DNA from: Sediminibacillus albus | GTDB lineage: Bacteria; Bacillota; Bacilli; Bacillales; Amphibacillaceae | DNA length: 64,000 bases | Direction of reading: 5' to 3' | Assembly: GCF_900101125.1 (NCBI RefSeq) | Contig: NZ_FNFL01000002.1 | Coordinates: 434,001-498,000 of the forward strand | In this document: piece after piece, positions 11,936 to 20,374 of the stretch | How the letters are laid out: each line of letters opens with the position of its first letter | Numbering within the stretch: the stretch's first letter is position 1 | Translations under genes and position numbers: made by a program | The notes under the pieces: model-generated | What the model saw: only the letters and a program-made list of their open reading frames with translations | What the model was told of the DNA's origin: nothing | Database searches by the model: none

Positions 11936-11950
11936 ATGAAAGCGTTTTCT
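11936..11950. promoter_or_regulatory. Perfect cre site directly upstream of crh
   Basis: ATGAAAGCGTTTTCT matches all 15 positions of the cre consensus WTGNAANCGNWNNCW. It ends 23 bp before the crh start codon, between the terminator at 11902-11927 and the ribosome binding site, and would act as a roadblock or repression site for CcpA. Confidence 0.8.
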
Positions 11951-11973
11951 TAAATGATGAGGAGGAATGGGGC

Positions 11974-12246
11974 ATGAAGGAGAAAACTTTAATAGTGGAA
12001 TTGAGTGCAGGATTGCAAGCAAGACCAGCTGCACAGTTCGTGCAAAAAGCTAGTGGATATTCTTCTGCACTGATGATTGAAAAGAATGGCAAGCGCGTAA
12101 ATGCCAAAAGCATCATGGGATTAATGAGCCTGGCGATTGCCACGGGAGAAAAAATAACCTTAATAGCTGATGGCATAGATGAGGACAAAGCGATCAAACA
12201 GTTAACTGACTTTATTAATCCAGCTGAGTCCCAGCCGCAAGTATAA
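11974..12246 (+). CDS. crh: Catabolite repression HPr-like protein Crh
   Basis: A 90-residue HPr paralogue. Residue 15 is Gln (GLQARPAA) where true HPr has the phosphotransfer histidine, so it cannot pass phosphate in the PTS. Ser46 in AKSIMGLMSL is kept and is the site of HPr kinase; Crh-Ser46-P is a corepressor of CcpA. Compare ptsH at 54672-54938, which has His15. The ribosome binding site is GAGGAGG. In B. subtilis crh lies in the same cluster and is followed by yvcN; here it is bounded by terminators on both sides and yvcN is missing. Confidence 0.96.
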   Translation: MKEKTLIVELSAGLQARPAAQFVQKASGYSSALMIEKNGKRVNAKSIMGLMSLAIATGEKITLIADGIDEDKAIKQLTDFINPAESQPQV

Positions 12247-12287
12247 GGTACGAGGTTACCAAGCCCAAGCTCTGTTAGAAAGATTCA

Positions 12288-12321
12288 GGCTGTCGAGAAA
12301 GTTTTGACAGCCCTATTTTTT
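12288..12321 (+). terminator. Intrinsic terminator after crh
   Basis: GGCTGTC (12288-12294) pairs with GACAGCC (12306-12312), followed by a T-rich run to 12321. Confidence 0.8.
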
Positions 12322-12338
12322 GGTCAGTTTTCCAAATT

Positions 12339-12640
12339 TCATTTTCTTCGGATGATATCAGGCAGATGGGAACAATGAAATTGCGTATCCATCTCCCACT
12401 TGTGGCGAATAAAAATATTCGTAAAAACACGAGGGCACTGAAAAACTGAAGCTCTATGGTAGGTAGAATTTAAAAAAAACGGTGTCTGTGTGGGATTTAA
12501 ATTCCATACAGACCGCTTTTCCTTCATTCGTTTAACGATTCGTTTCACATTTGCCGTGAAAATCGCCATCGTCCCTTGAATGCGCATGCCTTCGAGACCC
12601 GAAGATGAGGCCCGTGTCTATGCTTCCATTAGCTATTTTT
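12339..12640 (-). pseudogene. Transposase remnant (C-terminal piece, IS1182-like)
   Basis: Read on the minus strand the segment encodes SSSGLEGMRIQGTMAIFTAN and then VKRIVKRMKEKRSVWNLNP, which resembles the C-terminal end of DDE transposases of the IS1182 type. Upstream the frame is soon closed by a TAG, and no DDE core is found, so this is a decayed end piece. The 12.6-12.8 kb part (minus strand RQNQKLFGQPKTEEHIDQL) may be another shred of the same element. Family assignment is from memory of such tails and is moderate. Confidence 0.45.
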
Positions 12641-12837
12641 AGCTTCAATCTGCTATCGTTTTTTCGCCTTTTTTTTAAAGGTATCACTGTTTTGAAAGGT
12701 GAGTTGATCGATATGTTCTTCTGTTTTAGGCTGACCGAATAACTTTTGGTTTTGACGGTCTAGCATCGAATCCCTCACTTTTTACTTTCACAAGAAAATC
12801 ACTCTTTTTAAATTGGCCTCTGTTGATTCCGCGATGG

Positions 12838-12960
12838 GCGATCGGTGGTGACGCCTGCGGGAACAGCACGAACCGAAAATCCACTTGATCAAGTGATCAC
12901 TTGACTAAGTTAGCTGAGGCCGTGCCCGCGGCAAGCATCCACGTACAAGCGATTCGTGGA
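12838..12960. repeat. Dispersed intergenic repeat, copy 1
   Basis: Non-coding, with GACGCCTGCGGGAACAGCAC and, at 12911-12936, a GCTGAGGCCGTGCCCGCGG core. A related core, GCTGAAGCCGTGCCCACGG, occurs at 59041-59059. Repeats of this general look, rich in CCGCGG-like blocks, are scattered between genes in Bacillaceae genomes. It lies between the transposase debris and sppA; no gene is supported in 12247-13187. Confidence 0.5.
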
Positions 12961-13043
12961 AATCAACAACAAACGTTGACAGCGTTTAGATTAAAAAGGA
13001 CTTTTCAGTGGACTCAAAAAACAGTGGGGGCTCTACAAGCTGT

Positions 13044-13070
13044 CAAGCTCTTTGAGAGAGCTTGTTTTTT
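13044..13070 (+). terminator. Terminator-like hairpin upstream of sppA
   Basis: CAAGCTCT (13044-13051) pairs with AGAGCTTG (13057-13064), followed by a T run. No intact plus-strand gene precedes it, so it is probably left over from the mobile debris. Confidence 0.6.
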
Positions 13071-13187
13071 ATTTTTTACATAAAAAATCGTTGGAAGGCA
13101 ATGTAAAAGGTGGAAAAAACGCTAAATTTACGGTACCCTTTTAAAGGGACTATACTGAAGTGTCTGACAGAAGAAGGAGGAAAAACG

Positions 13188-14183
13188 ATGAATGGAAAAC
13201 GTTGGCTAGCCTTAGGAATTGCTGCCGGCTTATTCTTGGTATCGATTGGCTTTCAATTTGTATCGAGTTTGGCATCTACAAATTTAGATGGCGTATTCAG
13301 CCAGAAAGAAGAAATGTTTGATGAAACGGTACTTGAAGAAGGTTCAGGAAACAGCAAAATCGCTGTACTAAACCTGGAAGGTGTTATTCAGGATACTGGT
13401 TCGGGTTCATTACTGAATACTTCTGGTTATGATCATCAGCATTTTTTGAAAATGATTGAAAAGGCAGGAGAAGATAACAGCGTTGATGGGATTATTTTAC
13501 GAGTGAATACCCCAGGAGGCGGTGTAGTAGAGAGTGCAGAAATCCACGATAAGATAGTTGAAATTCAAGAAGAAAAAGATAAACCTGTATATGTATCCAT
13601 GGGCAATACTGCCGCTTCGGGAGGCTATTATGTTTCTGCACCAGCTGAAAAAATTGTCGCCAACTCTGCAACATTGACCGGTTCGATCGGTGTCATCATG
13701 GAAAGTATTAATTACGCAGAATTGGCTGATGAATATGGGATTGATTTTAATACAATTAAAAGCGGTAAGTATAAGGATATTATGTCCGGTTCCCGGGAGA
13801 TGACCGATGAAGAAGAAGAAATCCTGCAAACCATGGTTGATGAGCTGTACGGTGAGTTTGTGCAAGTCATCGTCGAAGGCCGTGGCATGGAAGAAGACAG
13901 AGTTAGGGAATTAGGGGACGGCAGAGTCTATACAGGCAAGCAGGCTCTGGAAAATCAATTAATCGATGATCTTGGTACACTGGATGATACGATTGCGATG
14001 ATGGAGGAAGACTATGATCTCGATGGAGCCCAAGTGATCCAATATCGCGCCGGATTTAATTTTGACCAGTTTCTGGGGATGACAGCGCAAAACCTGTTCG
14101 GTTCTAATTTAGAATTGGTTGGTATCCAGGAATTAATTCGAGAATCAGATGGGCCGCGGGCCATGTATTTGTATTCTAGATAA
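13188..14183 (+). CDS. sppA: Signal peptide peptidase SppA
   Basis: Membrane-anchored serine protease that degrades cleaved signal peptides and, in Bacillus, contributes to resistance to some antibacterial peptides. A single N-terminal membrane segment (WLALGIAAGLFLVSIGF) is followed by the ClpP-like protease domain. Ser144 in NTAASGGYYVS is the nucleophile and Lys196 in GKYKDIMSG the general base, 52 residues apart as in B. subtilis. The start ATG at 13188 follows AAGGAGG; an in-frame GTG further up lacks such a site. 331 residues. A TATACT at 13151-13156 may be the -10 box. yteJ follows after 12 nt, as in B. subtilis. Confidence 0.95.
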   Translation: MNGKRWLALGIAAGLFLVSIGFQFVSSLASTNLDGVFSQKEEMFDETVLEEGSGNSKIAVLNLEGVIQDTGSGSLLNTSGYDHQHFLKMIEKAGEDNSVDGIILRVNTPGGGVVESAEIHDKIVEIQEEKDKPVYVSMGNTAASGGYYVSAPAEKIVANSATLTGSIGVIMESINYAELADEYGIDFNTIKSGKYKDIMSGSREMTDEEEEILQTMVDELYGEFVQVIVEGRGMEEDRVRELGDGRVYTGKQALENQLIDDLGTLDDTIAMMEEDYDLDGAQVIQYRAGFNFDQFLGMTAQNLFGSNLELVGIQELIRESDGPRAMYLYSR

Positions 14184-14195
14184 GGAGGTGCCGAT

Positions 14196-14705
14196 ATGAG
14201 TGAAAATTATCAGGATCAACAAACCCACAACCAAGAAGATTCGTCTATCCAACAACATCCCCCGGCACCGCCTGTGCTGGATTCCAATCGTTATGCTGGC
14301 TTCTGGATGAGATTTTGGGCATACATAACGGATTTAATTGTTGTGTTTAGTCTCAACGGTATCCTGCTTAGTCCTTTGAAGTTTATGTCTGATGGAGACA
14401 CGATTGATATTGGCTTTTGGACATTGGCTGGAGTATTAGGCTCGATCATTTTTTATCTGTATTTTTTGCTAATGACAAAATACTTTGGGCAAACGTTAGG
14501 AAAGATGCTGTTTGGGCTGCGGGTTGTCAGGTATGATGAACAGTCTTTGAGATGGAGTGACTTAATTTTTAGAGAAGTAGTTGGCAGGTTTATCCACCGC
14601 GTTCTCTTTCTTACACCACTTCTGTATCTCATTGTGGCGTTTACTAATCAAAAACAGGGATTACATGACATTTTCGCAGGAACCCGAGTTGTGCATGTAG
14701 ACTAA
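14196..14705 (+). CDS. yteJ: RDD-family membrane protein YteJ
   Basis: A 169-residue integral membrane protein with a hydrophilic N terminus rich in Gln and Pro, then the RDD domain from about residue 30: RYAGFWMRFWAYITDLIVVF, a second membrane segment near 65-90, LFGLRVVRYD, and a last segment before the LHDIFAGTRVV end. In B. subtilis YteJ is encoded with SppA and, by published work on the pair, modulates its activity. The tight spacing (12 nt, AAGGAGGTG) supports one operon. Confidence 0.88.
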   Translation: MSENYQDQQTHNQEDSSIQQHPPAPPVLDSNRYAGFWMRFWAYITDLIVVFSLNGILLSPLKFMSDGDTIDIGFWTLAGVLGSIIFYLYFLLMTKYFGQTLGKMLFGLRVVRYDEQSLRWSDLIFREVVGRFIHRVLFLTPLLYLIVAFTNQKQGLHDIFAGTRVVHVD

Positions 14706-14745
14706 AATAAAAGCGGCTGGAGAATTATCTCCATCCGCTTTTATT
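14706..14745. terminator. Bidirectional terminator between yteJ and clpP
   Basis: AATAAAAGCGG and CCGCTTTTATT, ending at 14745, form the outer stem; TGGAGA and TCTCCA form the inner one. A and T runs on both sides serve the convergent genes. Confidence 0.85.
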
Positions 14746-14750
14746 ATGCT

Positions 14751-15338
14751 TTATTCAGGTTTTTTCTCCATTACTTTGTCGATTAGGCCGTATTCAACTG
14801 CTTTGGATGCTTCCATGAAGTTGTCGCGATCAGTATCGCGTTCAATTACCTCAAGGGGCTGGCCAGTTCGTTCGGCTAGAATTTTGTTTAACTTGCTGCG
14901 CATTTCGATGATTCTTTTCGCATGGATCTCTATGTCAGCAGCCTGTCCTTGCGTGCCGCCAAGCGGTTGGTGAATCATTACTTCACTATTTGGCAAGGCA
15001 TAACGCTTGCCTGGTTCCCCCGCTGCTAACAGGAATGCACCCATAGAAGCGGCCATACCAATGCAGATAGTGGATACATTTGGTTTGATAAATTGCATGG
15101 TATCATAGATAGCCATACCTGCTGTAATAGATCCGCCTGGTGAGTTAATGTAAAGAGATATATCTTTATCAGGGTCTTCAGCAGCTAAGAATAACAGCTG
15201 AGCAACAATTGTGTTGGATACGTTGTCATCAATCCCGCTCCCTAGCATAATGATGCGGTCTTTTAACAATCGGGAATAAATATCGTATGCACGTTCTCCC
15301 CGGTTGGTTTGTTCAATAACTGTAGGAATTAAATTCAT
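14751..15338 (-). CDS. clpP: ATP-dependent Clp protease proteolytic subunit
   Basis: Forms the tetradecameric protease chamber used with ClpX, ClpC or ClpE. The 195 residues carry the triad Ser98 (GMAASMGAF), His123 (MIHQPLGG) and Asp172, in the standard positions. The ribosome binding site AAGGAGG precedes ATG at 15338. The upstream region has a promoter whose -35 box lies inside a CtsR operator, so the gene belongs to the class III heat-shock regulon. Confidence 0.98.
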   Translation of the reverse strand: MNLIPTVIEQTNRGERAYDIYSRLLKDRIIMLGSGIDDNVSNTIVAQLLFLAAEDPDKDISLYINSPGGSITAGMAIYDTMQFIKPNVSTICIGMAASMGAFLLAAGEPGKRYALPNSEVMIHQPLGGTQGQAADIEIHAKRIIEMRSKLNKILAERTGQPLEVIERDTDRDNFMEASKAVEYGLIDKVMEKKPE

Positions 15339-15392
15339 TGGAAATTTCCTCCTTTATTAGTTCTTTCATCCCTTTGATGAATGACTAGTTTT

Positions 15393-15422
15393 ATCTTATC
15401 TAATAGGTCAATAAAGGTCAAA
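15393..15422 (-). promoter_or_regulatory. CtsR operator overlapping the clpP promoter
   Basis: GGTCAATAAAGGTCAAA at 15406-15422 matches the CtsR heptad repeat RGTCAAANANRGTCAAA at 16 of 17 positions. On the minus strand TTGACC (15416-15421) serves as -35 box, with TAAGAT (15393-15398) as -10 after 17 bp, so CtsR binding would hide the promoter. Confidence 0.85.
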
Positions 15423-15515
15423 CAAAACACTTTCCTATGTAAGATGTTTTTTGTGCTTTTTTGCCTATATCCATGGTTCCCTGATTTGCGATAATTAAAC
15501 CAATCACTAAGCCTG

Positions 15516-16118
15516 CTACATCATTTTATATTTGTTTTTAGGCCTTCCTTTACGTCCGTAGTGGGAAATGACCGTTACTTCACCTTTATCGGCCAGATAG
15601 TTAAGGTAACGGTGGACTGTCTGGTAAGCGACAGGTAAATGAGACTGGATTTCGGTAATAGTCATGGCGTCGTTCTGATGGAAAAGGAAGTTTTTTATCG
15701 TGCGAAGGGTAGCGGTATTTATTCCTTTATCCACAAATACATCCTGTTGGCCTTTCGTAAGTTTGCCGACCCTTAAATTTAGGCGGATTCTTGATATGAG
15801 GTCCGGTGCTTTAATCGGTTTCAAAGCAAAGTCGGTTGCACCAGCTTGAAGGAATTGCTCTGCAATTTCATGTCGCTCATCTACTGTCAAAATGATTATT
15901 GGCACAGTTGGGTCTATTTTTCTTATTTCTTTTGTCGTCTTTAACCCATCCCAATTAGCCATATGATAGTCGATCAATACAAGGGAAGGTTCGACTTTTT
16001 TAAAAAGCTCTGTACCATCTTTTCCTGTAGCTGCCTCGCATACCTCCCATTCAGCAAACTCACAAATCTCTCTAATGGTATAACGAATATCTTCGTTGTC
16101 ATCAATGACCAGTATCAT
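15516..16118 (-). CDS. Response regulator with C-terminal helix-turn-helix
   Basis: 200 residues: a receiver domain (about 1-115) with acidic pair Asp6-Asp7, phospho-acceptor Asp50 in LVLIDYHM, and Lys in ALKPI; then a winged or HTH domain (about 135-200) with MTITEIQSHLPVAYQTVHRY and a basic end GRKGRPKNKY. The domain plan resembles the CitB/DctR type of regulators for organic acid uptake, but the target is unknown. Its start codon overlaps the end of the histidine kinase gene by 4 nt, so they are one two-component system. Confidence 0.88.
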   Translation of the reverse strand: MILVIDDNEDIRYTIREICEFAEWEVCEAATGKDGTELFKKVEPSLVLIDYHMANWDGLKTTKEIRKIDPTVPIIILTVDERHEIAEQFLQAGATDFALKPIKAPDLISRIRLNLRVGKLTKGQQDVFVDKGINTATLRTIKNFLFHQNDAMTITEIQSHLPVAYQTVHRYLNYLADKGEVTVISHYGRKGRPKNKYKMM

Positions 16119-17488
16119 TTGGTCAAGCTCCCTTCTTGCGGCAGTACCGGCAGGAAAATTTCCATTTGGGTGTGGCTTCCTGCTGTACTCGTTACTGAAA
16201 CTCTCCCCTGGTGGTTTTCTACAACTCTTTTCACAAAGGATAACCCTATACCTGATGAATCTTTGGTGGTAAAACCTTCTTTCCAGATTTCCAGCAGATG
16301 ATCTTCCTGGATACCAGGGCCATTATCTTTGATTTTAAACAGGATATCATTATTGACTTGTTTGACATCAATTTCAATTTTTCCTTCTTTTCCTTGGAAA
16401 GAAATAATTGCATTTTCCAGCAGGTTAGAAATGGCTCGTGCAAATCGAATCTTATTTATGCGGATATAGGGTAAATTCTTTGCTATGTTAATGTCCAACT
16501 GTATTTTCTGGTCATCCAATGCCAGGTGGCTGACAACATAGCGTAAGAATTCTTCTATGCCAATTTCTTTCTTTATATTTTCATACAAAATTTCGGATAT
16601 CATATCATTCATTTTTTGAATCGAATGATCTACCCGGTTCAAGTAATCCTTTAATTTGCTATCGTCAGAGGCTTCATATTTAAGACCAATCAGGGAAATC
16701 AATCCATTAACTGAGACAAGGGGTGTTTTCAAGTCGTGGACCAACGTATGGATTTCCTGGTAGACCTTGGATTCAGTTAACGCAAACCGGGTTTCTTCTA
16801 GTTCTTTTTCCTGCAGTTGGTATTTTTTCAATGTAGTTATCTGGACGTTGAATAAGTGAACCAGCAGGGTGAAGATAACAGCAATAATGAAGAAAATCGT
16901 GAAAAAAACAAAGAATAAAGTAGTAAATAGCTGATCTTCTGTTATAAAGCTGTCCGCTGCTTTTAAACTGACAGCAATATCATCCGCTCCAAACGTCCAG
17001 CCTGATAGAAAAGGGATCAAATGGAGGCACTGCATTGCGGTAAGCAGAAAGAGCAAAATGACAGAATATGTTAGGAAGTAATGCCTTTGTTTCGGAATAT
17101 ATGATTGTAAAATCAGCAATATACCAAGCGATATTAAGTGAGGAGCTAAGGCTGCTGATTCCTGGTAGATTTGATTTAGGACGATAACAGATCCGGTTGT
17201 TATCATTGTGTATATGGATTGAAAAACCAAAGAATTTGTATTCTTGGTTATCGAACTGGCGAGCAGGACTGCCCCAAAGTAAAGCAAGAAATAAATGATC
17301 CCATTTCTTGCTATGTAGGCAAATGAAGCGATTAAAAGCTGTCCGCTGTCCATGATGTCCATGCTTGCCTGGATTCTTGAAATAATAAAAAATGACCAGT
17401 CAGAGGACAAGTTTGGAAAGCAGAACCCGTACACAAGGAGAATCCCCCCGGTTAATCCGGCTATTGTATAATTTTTATATTCATTCAT
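16115..17488 (-). CDS. Membrane sensor histidine kinase
   Basis: 457 residues. The first 215 are six or seven membrane segments with almost no extracellular domain, suggesting the signal is sensed in or at the membrane or through a partner protein. The dimerisation/phospho-acceptor helix has His251 in LVHDLKTPLVSV, and the ATPase domain follows with NLLENAIISF (N box), FKIKDNGPGIQ (G1) and SSGIGLSFVKRVVENHQG (G2). It is encoded 20 nt after a secreted DUF6305-like protein and overlaps its response regulator gene. The ligand is not known. Confidence 0.9.
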   Translation of the reverse strand: MNEYKNYTIAGLTGGILLVYGFCFPNLSSDWSFFIISRIQASMDIMDSGQLLIASFAYIARNGIIYFLLYFGAVLLASSITKNTNSLVFQSIYTMITTGSVIVLNQIYQESAALAPHLISLGILLILQSYIPKQRHYFLTYSVILLFLLTAMQCLHLIPFLSGWTFGADDIAVSLKAADSFITEDQLFTTLFFVFFTIFFIIAVIFTLLVHLFNVQITTLKKYQLQEKELEETRFALTESKVYQEIHTLVHDLKTPLVSVNGLISLIGLKYEASDDSKLKDYLNRVDHSIQKMNDMISEILYENIKKEIGIEEFLRYVVSHLALDDQKIQLDINIAKNLPYIRINKIRFARAISNLLENAIISFQGKEGKIEIDVKQVNNDILFKIKDNGPGIQEDHLLEIWKEGFTTKDSSGIGLSFVKRVVENHQGRVSVTSTAGSHTQMEIFLPVLPQEGSLTK

Positions 17489-17508
17489 GGCACGACATCC
17501 TTTATCAA

Positions 17509-18105
17509 CTATCGAAATGCAGAATTGAAGGGTGTATTTATATCATCCAGTTCATTAACTAATGTAATAGGAACATGGGAAGCCTGCAGTAAATCAATCA
17601 TCTGGTGTTTTCTGCTGAAAGTTTTAAGGCCAATGAAATAATCAGCAAATGGGGCAGTTATCTCGAGTAATTCAGATGTGTGGCGGTCTTCTCTTTTGTC
17701 GCCTGTTATATGCATGATAATGACAGGCACGTTCATATGTTCTGCTTCTTCTAGAAGTAACCTTGTTCGTTGTTTCTCTTCTGAGAATGTCCGGCTTTTA
17801 TACTTTAGGCCGTTAGCGCTGCTGCCGACAGCAATAACGAGAGTATTATAATCATATAAGTCAGAAGCCAGTGCTCTTGGCCGGTAGTCTCCTTCTAAAT
17901 GTAACTCTTCGGCAATTTTTGCAAGGATCATATTCTCGGGTGCTTGTCCAGCCGATGTCAGCAATATTTTCTCTTTCCCGATAGGGGCAGGAAGGTTCGG
18001 GTAGGTGTTGAAAGAATTGCTGGATTCGGTCTTACCTGTAAAAGGCTGCAGCATTAATAAGGTGCCAAGAAAAAAGCAGACGAACACGATACTGGATTTC
18101 TTCAT
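17509..18105 (-). CDS. Secreted DUF6305-like protein, first gene of a two-component operon
   Basis: 198 residues with an N-terminal signal peptide or anchor (MKKSSIVFVCFFLGTLLML). The mature part begins with IGKEKILLTSAGQAPENM and continues with alternating beta strands (YNTLVIAVGSSANGLKYKSR, NVPVIIMHITGDK), a pattern I associate with DUF6305. The function of that family is not established. The ATG at 18105 lies 9 nt after AGGAGG; in-frame codons further upstream precede that site. It is followed at 20 nt by the kinase gene, so it may be the extracytoplasmic binding partner that gives the kinase its signal. Family assignment is from memory. Confidence 0.5.
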   Translation of the reverse strand: MKKSSIVFVCFFLGTLLMLQPFTGKTESSNSFNTYPNLPAPIGKEKILLTSAGQAPENMILAKIAEELHLEGDYRPRALASDLYDYNTLVIAVGSSANGLKYKSRTFSEEKQRTRLLLEEAEHMNVPVIIMHITGDKREDRHTSELLEITAPFADYFIGLKTFSRKHQMIDLLQASHVPITLVNELDDINTPFNSAFR

Positions 18106-18169
18106 TACACATAGCCTCCTAGCTGGAAACATGTTTCTGCACCGAGCTCTTGTATTTCTCAGTGGGTTT

Positions 18170-18197
18170 AAAAAAGGTAAAGCTTGGCAGCTTTACC
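18170..18197 (-). terminator. Terminator of the oligopeptide transporter operon
   Basis: GGTAAAGC (18176-18183) pairs with GCTTTACC (18190-18197); on the minus strand the stem is followed by a T run (18170-18175). It insulates the downstream two-component operon. Confidence 0.8.
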
Positions 18198-18271
18198 TTC
18201 TATTCTACACGATAGAGATTTATAAGTTTAGATGAAAGATAAGTATCTGTGAATCTCCAAGACTAGTTGAT

Positions 18272-19183
18272 CTATTGCTTCAAACGGGGATCCAAGGCAT
18301 CCCGTAGCCCATCGCCAAATAAATTGAAGCCCAGCACAACAAAAAAGATAGCGAGACCCGGGAATGCTACCACCCACGGGGCAGTTTGCAGCGCAGCCCT
18401 GCCATCGCTAAGCATGGCTCCCCATTCTGGAGAAGGCGGCTGGGCACCCATTCCTAAAAAGCTTAACCCTGCAGCATCAAGAATAGCTGTGCCAACACTA
18501 AGTGTAGCCTGTACAATGATAGGCGCCAGGCAGTTGGGCAGCACATGCTGAAATAATATACGGTTATTTTTTGCTCCGATAGCTCTGGCTGCTTCGATAT
18601 ATTCCGTTTCTTTTACGGATAGGACAGTGGAACGGACAATTCTGGCAAACTGCGGAACTCCGACAATTCCCACTGCAATCATTGCATTAGTTAAACTAGG
18701 GCCAAGGACAGCCACAAGGGCTATAGCTAATAGGATGCTGGGAAAAGCCATCATAATATCGATAATCCGCATAATGACCTGGTCAATCCATCGGCCGAAG
18801 TAACCGGCAATCCCTCCCAGCAGTATCCCGATAACAGCCGATATTCCAACGGCAATCACTCCAATTTGGATGGAGATACGTGTCCCGTACACAATACGGC
18901 TGAATATATCCCGCCCTAGTTCATCGGTACCCAGCCAATGTTCGGCAGAGGGGGCAAGGTAACGATTTAATAATTGCTGATCAGTCGGACTGTGGGTGGC
19001 TACAATGGGAGCCATGATTGCAATGACAATTAATAGTAAAATAATGCATAGACCAATAAAAGAGGTCTTGCTCTTTACTAATCTGGAAAGAGCATCAAGC
19101 CAAAGGCTGGAAGATTTGGCAGACGCGTTGTTTTTTGGTCCTGGTAATTCCGGTGGATTTGTCGTTTGCGGCAAAGCTGGCAT
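18272..19183 (-). CDS. Peptide ABC transporter permease (OppC/AppC type)
   Basis: 303 residues, the same length as B. subtilis AppC. A Pro-rich cytoplasmic N terminus is followed by a first membrane segment (FIGLCIILLLIVIAIMAPIVA), the periplasmic HWLGTDELGRDIFSRIVYGTR signature of this family, and five more segments. The EAARAIGAKNNRILFQHVLPN stretch is the EAA loop that docks the ATPases. Last gene of a five-gene operon (D-F-A-B-C order on the minus strand) and followed by a terminator. Substrate: di- or oligopeptides, or nickel, by family. Confidence 0.9.
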   Translation of the reverse strand: MPALPQTTNPPELPGPKNNASAKSSSLWLDALSRLVKSKTSFIGLCIILLLIVIAIMAPIVATHSPTDQQLLNRYLAPSAEHWLGTDELGRDIFSRIVYGTRISIQIGVIAVGISAVIGILLGGIAGYFGRWIDQVIMRIIDIMMAFPSILLAIALVAVLGPSLTNAMIAVGIVGVPQFARIVRSTVLSVKETEYIEAARAIGAKNNRILFQHVLPNCLAPIIVQATLSVGTAILDAAGLSFLGMGAQPPSPEWGAMLSDGRAALQTAPWVVAFPGLAIFFVVLGFNLFGDGLRDALDPRLKQ

Positions 19184-19201
19184 GATAGTTCACTTCCTTT
19201 C

Positions 19202-20206
19202 TTAATCGTAGCTGATTCTCGGGTCGAAATATTTGTATAATATATCAGTAATCAGATTAACGATGACAAAAATAACAGCGATAATCAAAATAGTGCTTTG
19301 GACGACAGGATAATCCCTTCCCATTACTGCCAGGTACACATAACGGCCAATGCCTGGCCAGGAAAATATTGTTTCCGTCAGAACAGCACCGCCCAGCAGC
19401 AGGCCGAATTGAAGACCGATGACGGTCAATACTGGTAAAAATGCATTTTTGAGCGCGTGCTGGAAGACGATTAAATGCCGTGCTAATCCTTTGGCGTTGG
19501 CAGTACGTATGTAATCCTGCTTCATGACTTCCAGCATGCTTGAGCGTGTCATCCGTGCAATAATCGCCATTGGAATTGTTCCTAACGCTACGCCTGGCAT
19601 AATAAGGTGGGATAATACGTCCTTAAATGCAGCCCAGTTTCCAGTTATTATACTGTCCAGCAAGTAAAAATTCGTTATCGAATTTAATTCGATATTATTA
19701 GATATTCTTCCGGAGGCTGGCAGAATATTTAACTGAACCGAGAAAAACCAAATCATCATCAGTCCCAACCAAAAGATAGGAAGTGAAACTCCAAACAGCG
19801 CACCAGTCATACTTAGATTGTCAAACCAGGAATACTGCTTAACCGCAGCTATTACGCCGGCTAGAATACCTATTGATATAGCCAAAACCATGGCGAATAC
19901 TGTCAATTCCATTGTAGCTGGCAGCCGGTTCATGATTTCAATGCTGATGTCTTCTTTGGACTTGACTGATTCCCCTAAATCACCCTGAAGAATGCTTCCT
20001 GCGAATCTGCCATACTGTACAATATACGGATCATTTAATCCCAATTCTTCCCGCAGCTGCTCCAGCTGTGACTCCGTTGATTTCTCTCCAAGCATACTTT
20101 TAGCCGGGTCTCCCGGAATTAAGTGAATGAGAGAAAAGGTCAGGATCGATACCCCGAGAAGTACCGGAATGAGCATGACGAGCCGTCGCAAAATATACTT
20201 AACCAT
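19202..20206 (-). CDS. Peptide ABC transporter permease (OppB/AppB type)
   Basis: 334 residues. MVKYILRRLVMLIPVLLGVS is the typical start with the first membrane segment, followed by LIHLIPGDPAKSMLG, and an EAA loop at IRTANAKGLARHLIVFQHALKN. The start ATG at 20206 follows GGAGGGAA; an in-frame ATG 33 nt upstream precedes that site and is not favoured. It pairs with the OppC-type permease 18 nt downstream to form the membrane channel. Confidence 0.9.
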   Translation of the reverse strand: MVKYILRRLVMLIPVLLGVSILTFSLIHLIPGDPAKSMLGEKSTESQLEQLREELGLNDPYIVQYGRFAGSILQGDLGESVKSKEDISIEIMNRLPATMELTVFAMVLAISIGILAGVIAAVKQYSWFDNLSMTGALFGVSLPIFWLGLMMIWFFSVQLNILPASGRISNNIELNSITNFYLLDSIITGNWAAFKDVLSHLIMPGVALGTIPMAIIARMTRSSMLEVMKQDYIRTANAKGLARHLIVFQHALKNAFLPVLTVIGLQFGLLLGGAVLTETIFSWPGIGRYVYLAVMGRDYPVVQSTILIIAVIFVIVNLITDILYKYFDPRISYD

Positions 20207-20312
20207 GACATTCCCTCCATTTAGACCAATGAAATTCAAAGATCTTTTGTTTAAATGTTACAAATAAAGCGGCGGTTCTGCTGATAACTTATGGTTCAGT
20301 ATTTTCTTAAAT

Positions 20313-20349
20313 AAGAAGTTACCTTTGAAACAGCCAAAGGTAACTTCTT
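20313..20349. promoter_or_regulatory. Intercistronic hairpin between binding protein and permease genes
   Basis: GAAGTTACCTTT (20315-20326) and AAAGGTAACTTC (20336-20347) form a perfect stem that extends to 14 bp. There is no T run on the minus strand, so it is more likely an mRNA stabiliser or partial terminator, which would give more binding protein than permease. Confidence 0.6.
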
Positions 20350-20374
20350 TCCATAAGGTTCGTGGCTTTAACGT

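Noticed and set aside
12901-13083. 60-residue plus-strand frame
   Set aside because: It lies within the dispersed repeat and an orphan terminator, starts with TTG without a ribosome site and resembles nothing.
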